Below, in pieces: positions 47,303-55,000 of a stretch of 55,000 bases of DNA. How positions within the stretch are numbered: position 1 is the first letter of the stretch; every line of letters starts with the position of its first letter. A program made the position numbers and the translations under genes. Source of the stretch: Cristatella mucedo (taxonomy: Eukaryota; Bryozoa; Phylactolaemata; Cristatellidae); NCBI GenBank assembly GCA_009760855.2, contig WPIO01000079.1:1-55000 (forward strand). Reading direction: 5' to 3'. Below the pieces are notes generated by a model that saw only the letters and a list, made by a program, of their open reading frames with translations, ran no database searches and was not told the origin of the DNA.

Positions 47303-47726
47303 CCAGCAGGCAGGCCCCCCTCCCCTCCGCCAGATTCTGCCAGCCAGTCCTTGGCGCCCGCACTCACACCGACGAGCAGCCGGGGCGAAGAAAGCGACGG
47401 GGGAGGTAATTCACGTGCAAAGCTCCGCCCCCTGCATCCATAGTTTAGTCACGTTTGGCACAGCTCCCACAAGCCACGTCATTCCTGCCAACGAAAGCCC
47501 TCCAGCTCATTCGTCCGCGGGCTACTACAGCGGCCTTGACCCGAATCGCAAATACTGCCCTGCCGAGGGCTGCGCCACTCGGCCGCAGTAGCAGTCGTCG
47601 CTGTGAGAAAGGAGGACGCGATCTGCCGAATCCGCCGCGAGTCAAGCAGCTGCAGCAGCCTCCGTCGTGCAGCCGCCGTCGTGCAGCCGCGCGATCGGTG
47701 CCTGGCAGCGCCGAGCGATCGACTCC

Positions 47727-47758
<32 letters not shown>

Positions 47759-47815
47759 GAGACCGCCGCCGCCGCGGCGATCGTCAGTCGCAGCGGCCGC
47801 TGCCGCCGCGCAAAA

Positions 47816-48036
47816 ATGGGACAAGTTTTGTTTGGGCAGCAGCGGCAGCGCGCCTGCTCGGCGACCGGGCGCAGCTGTCGAGCGGCGGCGCCGCTGTCGC
47901 CCTCCGAGTTCCCCGACCTCGAGCGCTTGCCGCGCGAGCTCAGCTTCAGCATACTGTCCAAGCTCGACGCCACCGACCTCTGTCTGGCCGCCTGCGTCTG
48001 GGACGAGCTGGCCAACGACGACCTGCTCTGGCACGG
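47816..48036 (+). CDS. FBXO8 exon 1 with start codon and F-box
   Basis: ATG at 47816 in the good context AAAAATGGG opens MGQVLFGQQRQRACSATGRS. The frame is open upstream too, but only as Ala/Arg-rich GC sequence, so the MGQ start, shared with vertebrate FBXO8, is preferred. The donor is CACGG|GTGAGC, phase 2. Confidence 0.9.
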
Positions 48037-51000
48037 GTGAGCGCGTTCGCGGCGGCGGCGGCGCCGCATCCCCGCCGCGAATGCGTGCATCGGCGGATGT
48101 GCGCCGCCGCGCGATCCTGCACGGCTGGCCGATCGCTCGCTCGCCCGCCCGCTCGTCTCGTTCTTCCGCTTCATCGTGTCCTTCTTCCGGTCTCCCGAGC
48201 GCCGGTGTCGGGGCGCCGGTGTCGGGGAGCCGATGCTGCCGCTCCTCGGCGCTCGCCAGCGCGGTCATTGCCGCCGGACAGGGGAGAGAGAGAAAGGGAG
48301 CCTGACGACTTATCCCTCTCGTCTGTTTCTGATTTCGGCTGGACAGGTTTTGCTTTCCACGTCCATGATTGCAGAGACTACGGCTCGGGGACTTTGATGA
48401 AATGCATAGCAAAACGTATCCAGCCGAAATCTGAAATAAACTAGTGCGATTTGGTACGAGCACGCGTCTCCTTTGCTGACCTTGGAATTTACAAGGCGCA
48501 AAGCTACATTGCAAAGCTCAACTGACAATGAAACTCTGCAGAGGTCTGTGAGCATGCACGTCAACAAGCTTCACGCAGGTTTCTCGATCTGCCGAGGTTC
48601 AGCAAGTTGGGACACGAGTCGCACGTGATGCAGCAGAGAATTTAGTAAATTTGTTCTTTGCAGTTGTGTTGCTTCCGACTTACACGTAGATTAGACGTGG
48701 TTTGCAAAATCATTTTTTATTTTATGCAGAAGTTGTCAGAACTTCAGATTTAATTTGTAACATGCATGTCTCCTGAAAGGTACCCTAAGCAAATATTTGG
48801 TTGTTGAACCGATGTTATAAGCATTTCCTTGACATTCTGCCTTGTAATCTTACCCAGAATGTGGCTGCTTCTAAGCTGAGCGACTGTGACCTCCACTCTT
48901 TGACCTTGCTTCTTTGGCCACTTCTTGCTTGGCTGTGGGTTGTCGTCAGAGCTCCTGCAGTCTGTAACTATGCGAATGCCTGGCTTTTCATTTTGTCACG
49001 TGACCGTTGCAACGACAGTCAAGTGACAAGTCACGTGACTAGCTTGCTTCACGGACGCTTCGTCGCAGCATCTCACATTCCTAGCTTGCCGGTGAAGCAC
49101 GGGTCTGTCAGATTCTAGCCCCGGTATCCGCCGATACGAGGCTATACTTCTTAGGTTAAAAAAGCCATCAGGCCTGTGCAGCTGGTGATGAATATGGCTG
49201 CACGGACAGCTTACAATTTCCGGAGGTTTGACCGTTTGCGTCTCCTTGGCAGAAAGAGCGTGGACGGCTGCCGGTCGGTCGATAGACACAGAGAAGAGTA
49301 TACAGTTCTCATGCTGACCCACGAGGCCTGCCTTGGCTTGGCCCCTTCATACATGGCTGAATTGCTGCACTACTTTTTAGCTGACATGCTCTCACTCAGC
49401 CTAAATGAGCCAATCATTAGCTGCTCCATCTCGAGGCCTAAAGATCGTTGGCGACAGAAGCTTTAGCCATATGCAGTTCCTAACATGTGAACTCACTTCG
49501 ACGATTTTTCTTAGACTGTGGAACTCTCTTCCACGATTCTTACGTAACGACAGCTACTTTCCTGCTGCCGACTGGGGCACATCCTCTCCAGCCGTCCTAA
49601 GCTGCTACTTCCATGCTACTCACTACCTCAACTTCTCTTCTGACACTGCTATGCTTCCCACTTTCTCTTTGTTGCTTGAGATGAAGAGTCAGCATTGCTT
49701 CGGGTGTACAACGACCTACGTAGGAATGCGGACATGGGTAGAGTGTCTCTGCTTGTTTTGCTCGATCTTTCGGCAGCATTTGACACTATCGATCACCATC
49801 AGTCCTTATTGAATGCCTCTCATCTCGCCTGGGTAAGACTGGCACTGCATTGCAATGGCGCAGGTCCTAATTTCAGTGGGAGTCCCCAGAGTATTGACGA
49901 GAATGCACAAAGCTCATCCGAGGTACCTCTGATATATGGGGTACCTCAGGGCTCCATGCTAGATCTGGTTCTTTTCACGGTTTATACTCTCCCTCTTGCT
50001 GATGTGATTGCCAACCACAATCTAGGCTTTCACTTCTATGCGGATGACACTCAACTGTACATTTGCTTTGATCCCTCCCAGCCTTCGAGAACATCGAATT
50101 CTCTCAACTCCTTTCTTGCATGTATTGATGACATTCCCACATGGATGGCAGCCAACTTTCTTAAATTAAATGATGATAAAACCAATTTACTCGTTATGGG
50201 CAAATCAAGTGTGATTCAGAAATTGGAAAGGTTAATGCTCAAAGTCAGCTCTGCCAGCATATCTCCTGTTGAATCAGCTCGAAATCTAGTGTCGCGTTCC
50301 AAGGTGACCTTTAATAGGACGACCAGATCAGCTCCGCAGTCAAGTCTACCTACTTTCAGCTTCACAACATTGCTAAAATTCGGGCTTGTTTAGATAAGGA
50401 TATCGCATCTAAGTTGGTCCATGCATTTGTGACATCCTGTCTTGACTTCTGTAACTCACTGCTTGCTGGCCTACCGGCATGTGCAATCTTGGGCTTACAG
50501 CTGTTACAAAACTCTGCAGCTAGGCTTGTCTGTCGTGAGCTTCGTAGTTGCCATATCACACCACTTCTCGCCGACTTGCACTGGCTACCAGTCAAGCAAC
50601 GGATCGACTTCAAGGTTTTGTCGCTCACTTCGTTCGTTGACTCCAGCCTATCAGATCTATTCTCCCCCACTAGGCCAAGCATTGCACCACCTGCTTTTTG
50701 GAATCTAGCTGTTTTCTTAAACCTCGTACAAACCTCGAATCCTTTGGAGACCTTGCATTTAGTTCGTACGCTCCCAAAACCTGGAACTCACTCCCGACTT
50801 GTGTGTCACTACATCCCCTGACTTGACCACATTTAAAAAGAACTTAGTAACTCATCCATTTAGAACAGCATTTAGTGGGTCCCTGTGATTTGTCCTTTAT
50901 GTGCTTATGCGTGCTGACACTGTGCATGCTGCCACTAACCACACTTGCATGCTGACCCTGTGCATGTCACCACTAACCATATTATTCATGTTGTTTATCA

Positions 51001-52360
51001 AGCACTATAGCACTCACCATTCGATCGTGTTCCATTTGCTGCAAATGCAAAGCGCCTAGAAAGAGATTGAGTTCTCCGAGGGCACTTTATCAAGCATATT
51101 ATTATTACTATTAAGTCTGTTGGCTACCGAATGCATACCGAAAGTCGCTTAGGCTGTGGGTGGGCTATGCACAACCCTCCTTTGTAACACCCAATTTCTA
51201 CGTGTAAAAATATCTACTCTCGTGCTGCCGACCGTAGTGCAACCTTTTCAGCCACCTCGAGTGGCTTCACTTTCGTGCTATTCACTTTCTCGACCTCGTC
51301 CTTCTGAGGCAACATGTGCTTCTCACTTTTTCTTTGTCGTGTGAGACGAGGTCTGTTGGCTACCGAATGGCCGCTTAGGCTTTGAGTGCGCTATACAAAA
51401 TCCTCCCGCGTAACACCTATATAGTGGCTTAATGGAGTTACAGATGGAGTTACGTTACACGACATCACATTCATCAAGGTTAGACGATAAACTGCATCGG
51501 CTCATCGCTTCCAGTGTACAGACTGGCTCGGCCTCCCGTGCTGCTGTGAGCCTGTGTGTTGTGCGATCAGGTGGCGCCAGGGGCCAGCTGAGCAAGGGTG
51601 CTTCGAAACATACGCTTCCGGGTTTTGGGGTTTATCCTGGCTGGGCTCGAAGCTATCTCTATCTGGCTGGCCGATTTCGGCGGCGCTGCTGCTCACATTG
51701 TCAGCTTGTGGCTCTGGGCGTGGTGGTCACGTGCGGGCATGTCTGGCCTGGACGCCGAGATAGCATACCGACTGCTACCGGCTGCTGCTGCGACCGCTTC
51801 ACGACGGCACAGCTGAGGCACATGTGATCGTTCGGCCCCCGTGTGGCCCTCGCAGCTGCTTCAGCATTGGACAAATGCAGCGGCTCATGAGCTCAGTAGC
51901 GGCAGCTGTAGAAGCACGTGGGCAGAAGGGAAGCAAGTCCGGCTGCTGCTGCTGTTGCCGCCACAGCAGCAGCAGCAGCAGCAGCAGCCGGACTTGCACC
52001 TCTGGGACCGCCGCAGCGGGACCTGCTGGCGCTGCTTGGCGGGCTGACCTGCACGTGCCTGCTGTCGTCCGCCACTGCATCAGAGGAGCTGACCACGTAC
52101 CCGATCTGCCGACGACGGCCTCAGCCGTCGGAGCCCGGCATCTCGACCGGTGCGCAACGACGTTTGGTGCATTTGGTTTTGACGACTCTTTGGCTGCCTA
52201 GCTAAGTGCTTGCCTGATCTCTCATGGCGTCATAGCGTCTGGCAACTCGGCTCGGAGCCCGTCGTCGGCCAGTGGCCACTGTAACCGCTAGTATAGCCGC
52301 CGCCGCCTCCGCCGCTGCTGCTGCTGCTCCTCTCTCCTCGCGTCTGCTGTGCATCAGCAG

Positions 52361-52392
<32 letters not shown>

Positions 52393-54551
52393 CTTGTCCT
52401 CCATTGGCCACGACGTCGGACCAGATGCTGGCTGCCAGTGGCCTTGCCTTCTGGCAAGTAATGGCCACAGGTCGAGCGATGCTTGTGCGCTCGCCAAGCC
52501 GGCCGGCGTCTCTGACTGATCGGCTTCTAATTCCTGCGCAGCACATTTGGCTTCGGCCTTTTCCGCATCCTCGGCCAAACCTCAATCCCTCCCCAGCGCA
52601 GTACAGATTGCTTGCCTCTCGCTCGCTCGGCTGCACCTGGACGTTGCGTCTGGCCGAGCTCTCTGTCCATTAAAAGCAGCAGCCACAGATGGCTGCTGCT
52701 CGTGTGAGTTTTTACCCCAAGCAGGAAGCAGCTGTGCTGCTGTGTTGCACATCTTATAAAGCTCGTGTAGCTAGAGCAACCAATCGTGTCTTGCTGAGCG
52801 AGGCTTGTGACCGGTGACTTCCTGTGCACCTTCAGTACGGAGCAGCAGCTCTGGGAGCTTCCGGCCTCTCCTTGTGCCGAGGTAGGGGTTGGTTATCCAT
52901 CGATTGGTCAAGGGCTAGCCTCGTTGCACGTGCCCAGTCACGTGCCCCATCGCGTGCTGGAATTTTGGAGCCGTGAGTGGGCACGAGCCGTTACCAAATT
53001 CGCCTGCAAAAGTGCTGCAGTAGGATGGTTCGAGTGGCAGAGTTGCCACGGGATTAGTAGTAAGTGCATGGAGACTGCGCCGAAACCTCGAACGCTTTGC
53101 ACAAAGGAGACCACAGCCGTCTCTGCTTCGGGCCAAGACAAGTATCACCCACGGTGACACGAGAACTGGCTGCCACGTGGCGCCTTCGCCTCCTCACGGA
53201 GGCAGGTGACGGCTGCGCGGTGGCTAGAGAGCTAGGCAAGCTTGCTTGGTAAACCAGCGATCTCACGATGCGCCTCGAGCTCGTGGAAGCCTCGAGCTTG
53301 GAGCCTCATCTCACGATGCGCCTCGAGCCTCGTCTTGGATGCCAAGAGCATGTTCAAACTGCAGCTTGGGCTGTACGGCCATGCCCCCCCACAGACGAAT
53401 TGTGGATAGGACGGTGGCTGTATAATAATAATAATAATAATGCACTTGATAAAGCGCCCTCAGAAAACTCAATCTCTTTCTAGGCGCTTTACATTTGCTG
53501 TTGTATTGTACGCTCGTGACATAGGCGGCTAGCGTACACACTCGTGTAATGGCCGTCGCGTGCACCGGAGCGCAGAGAAGTGAAGAGAGGTCAAGAAGTC
53601 AGTGAAGAGAGGAAGAGAAGAGCCTAGAGCCTGCGTACAGGCCGGCGCGCAAGCAACAAGTGCAAAATTTGCTGCAAGGACACGGAGCTCACGTGAGCCG
53701 GCATGAAGCTCCACCTTCAGGGTGGGCGGAGCTTTGGCTCGGGTGGAACCACGTGACGGCTGTGACCTGCCCACGGGGCTACGACGACGGCCGAGTGTGC
53801 TGCAGACGAAGCCGCCACCATTCGAGAGCACAATGCCTGGCCCGGGCAGTAGAAATGAGTAGGTCACGCCGGTCGCCTCCTCGAAATCAACGCCCGCCAG
53901 TGGCTAATGCCGCTCATCTACAAAGCACTCCTACGGCTACGGCTGGAAGATTGGTGAAAAAACCTTGCCGATTCGGAGCGTGGCTTTGCGAGTTCCGGCA
54001 TCCTACTTAACCAGAGCCGGTGCATCTCTCTGGGCGGCGCAGCAGAGTCCTGCTGGCTGCCCGGCATTCTGTCTGTCTGTCTGTCTCTTCTCTCGCTCGT
54101 GTCGCCTCCTTTCTGTCTCCTCTCTCCCTCTCGGTCTCTATCTATCTCTCTCACTCTCTGTCTCTCTCCTTATCTCTATCTCTATGTAATAATAGTAATA
54201 ATAATGCACTTGATAAAGCGCCCTCAGAGAACTCAATCTCTCTCTTGGCGCTTCACATTTGCTGCAAAGGGAAATGCAATTGAATGGTAAGTAAAATCAT
54301 GCTTGAAAAACAAACAAAATGAATATCATGGTTAGGGGTGGCATGCACAGGGTCAGCATGCAAATGTGGTTAGTGGCAGCATGCACAGTGTCAGCACGCA
54401 TAAGCACATCAACGACGAATCGCAGGGACCCACTAAATAATGTCCTAAATTCTATCTCTATCTCTCTATCTGTCTCTGTCTCTGTCTCTCTCTGTCTCTG
54501 TCTGTCTGTCTGTCTGTCTCTCTCTATCTGTCTCTGTCTCTCTCTCTGTCC

Positions 54552-54582
<31 letters not shown>

Positions 54583-54953
54583 TCTCTCTCTCCCTCTCTC
54601 TTATCTTTCTCTCTCTCTTCTCTCGCTCGTGTCGCTAGGTCTGTACTGCTTCTCGATTGCTCGAACTCTAGCTGCGCTCTCGCCGCGTCCTCCCAGCGTG
54701 TCGCCTGCTGCCGTGGCGTCGTTTCTCCATGCTGCTGCCTGCTGATCGTGGGCACTGCATTCGGGCTGCTGCCATTTTGTTGTGCTTAACTCGCACTAAC
54801 TCTATGTTGGTGCTCACGCGAAGGCTGTGCCTTAAGTCGTGGGGCTACTGCTCGGCGTACAATGCGAGGCCCGGCGATACGATGTCGTCGTACAAGACGC
54901 TTTACCTTCGGCTGGACGAGGGCACGCTGACGTTCAATGCCAACTGGCAGAGG
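47816..54953 (+). CDS. FBXO8, F-box and Sec7 protein (exons 1 and 2; continues beyond the window)
   Basis: Exon 1 (47816-48036) and exon 2 (54824-54953) join in phase 2 to give 117 residues. Residues about 29-74 form an F-box: LPRELSFSILSKLDATDLCL, AACVWDELANDDLLWHG, then LCLKSWGYCSAYN. Exon 2 ends YKTLYLRLDEGTLTFNANWQ, the segment that in FBXO8 leads from the F-box to the Sec7 domain, which must lie in exons to the right. FBXO8 is a substrate receptor of SCF ubiquitin ligases and has been linked to ubiquitination of the small GTPase ARF6. The N-terminus is shorter than in vertebrates (about 30 residues before the F-box) but keeps MGQ. Intron 1 is 6.8 kb and filled with LINE copies and microsatellites. 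The gene is divergent from CEP44. Confidence 0.93.
48040..49160. other. FBXO8 intron 1, first part
   Basis: GC-rich next to the exon, then mixed DNA. Long antisense frames (48514-47642) are GC shadows of exon 1. No repeat identified. Confidence 0.4.
49165..49689 (+). mobile_element. LINE family B copy, left part
   Basis: RT C-terminal region (RPVQLVMNMAARTAYNFRRF) through LWNSLPRFLRNDSYFPAADW to the 3' UTR CTTTGTTGCTTGAGATGAAG, where a LINE A copy interrupts it. Confidence 0.85.
49690..51117 (+). mobile_element. LINE family A copy with RT core, nested in LINE B
   Basis: The RT palm is present: LLVLLDLSAAFDTIDH, GVPQGS and an intact catalytic FYADDTQLY, but frameshifts occur near 49830 and 50330. 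The C-terminal block, hairpin and TTATTA tail follow. It lies in FBXO8 intron 1, sense. AAG flanks both ends. Confidence 0.9.
51117..51475 (+). mobile_element. LINE family B, right part, with a second partial B 3' end
   Basis: B resumes with TCTGTTGGCTACCGAATGCA, then at about 51205 restarts earlier in the B sequence (TACTCTCGTGCTGCCGACCG) and repeats the 3' UTR to GGAGTTACGTTACACGACAT. So two B 3' ends are joined here. Confidence 0.75.
51480..53420. other. FBXO8 intron 1, trinucleotide-rich part
   Basis: GC-rich intron DNA with CTG/CAG and GCC clusters (51943-51988, 52311-52400). Many overlapping frames rich in Ala, Ser and Arg appear on both strands; none resembles a family. Confidence 0.45.
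51933..51997. repeat. 22-bp palindrome built on CTG/CAG repeats
   Basis: Arm 51933-51954 (GCAAGTCCGG then CTG repeats) and its exact complement at 51976-51997, with 21 nt between, part of which (CAG repeats) could extend the pairing in other registers. Confidence 0.95.
53427..53507 (-). mobile_element. LINE family A 3' tail fragment, inverted
   Basis: (ATT)n tail plus the complete hairpin on minus (AGCAAATGTAAAGCGCCTAG), only about 80 bp long, in FBXO8 intron 1. Confidence 0.9.
54106..54613. repeat. (CT)n-rich array split by a LINE A insertion
   Basis: Pyrimidine array on the FBXO8 sense strand, in two parts (54106-54186 and 54450-54613). An identical 22-bp sequence (TCTCTTC then TCTCGCTCGTGTCGC) flanks the whole at 54084-54105 and 54614-54635. 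It ends about 190 bp before exon 2. Confidence 0.95.
54187..54450 (-). mobile_element. LINE family A 3' end inserted in the CT array
   Basis: On minus: AGGACATTATTTAGTGGGTC through the hairpin to a TTATTA tail at 54187. TCTATCTCTAT occurs on both sides, a likely target duplication, though in low-complexity DNA. Confidence 0.9.
54824..54953 (+). CDS. FBXO8 exon 2
   Basis: The acceptor is GCTCACGCGAAG with a possible branch site CACTAAC about 27 nt upstream; its pyrimidine tract is weak. Encodes LCLKSWGYCSAYNARPGDTM then SSYKTLYLRLDEGTLTFNAN and WQR. The donor AGG|GTGAGG is phase 0. Its first base completes the Gly codon of exon 1. Confidence 0.9.
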
Positions 54954-55000
54954 GTGAGGGCTCAGCGGCCGAGGCAGATGGCGAACGCTCGGCGGCGCTG

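Noticed and set aside
47455-48514. Long open frames of 329 codons (plus) and 290 codons (minus) over FBXO8 exon 1
   Set aside because: They are in other frames of the GC-rich exon, show Arg/Ala/Pro-rich composition and cross the exon-intron boundary. The FBXO8 frame has clear homology.

Overview
The window is animal nuclear DNA. It holds spliced genes with GT-AG introns, centriole and F-box genes, two families of non-LTR retrotransposon, two families of tRNA-derived SINE and long GA, TA and CT microsatellites. The compact exons and heavy LINE/SINE load fit an invertebrate metazoan, but the sequence alone does not fix the phylum. No prokaryotic genes, tRNA or rRNA genes, or CRISPR arrays were seen.

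Three host genes can be assembled from exons whose splice phases match. (1) A TNF-superfamily ligand on + (coding 6193-16887) has five exons, including a 37-nt microexon, and encodes a 323-residue type II membrane protein. A poly(A) signal lies at 17216. (2) CEP44, a centrosomal/centriolar protein, lies on - from 37245 down to at least 23188. Seven exons are recognised; the last exon was not found. (3) FBXO8, an F-box plus Sec7 protein, lies on + from 47816. Exons 1 and 2 are present and the rest lies beyond the right edge.

CEP44 and FBXO8 are head to head. The same divergent pair sits side by side in the human genome, so this looks like very old microsynteny, kept although the interval here has grown to about 10.6 kb, much of it repeats.

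Most of the rest is repeats. LINE family A (CR1/L2-like) ends in a GCGCC...GGCGC hairpin followed by (TTA)n. LINE family B is related and ends in GGAGATACATTACAT-like sequence. They are inserted into one another in both directions (about 4.0, 39.2, 41.9 and 49.7 kb), so both were active over the same period. SINE2 copies carry a 3' hairpin resembling LINE A's, which suggests they use LINE A machinery. SINE1 has a tRNA-like head with a clear B box and a different tail.

Layout: 1-580 AT-rich unidentified sequence; 0.6-5.6 kb nested LINE fragments and small tandem duplications; 5.6-17.2 kb TNF ligand; 17.2-22.9 kb no recognised gene; 23.2-37.2 kb CEP44 (minus); 37.3-47.8 kb nested LINEs, SINEs and a GA array between the divergent genes; 47.8 kb to the end FBXO8, with a large repeat-filled first intron.
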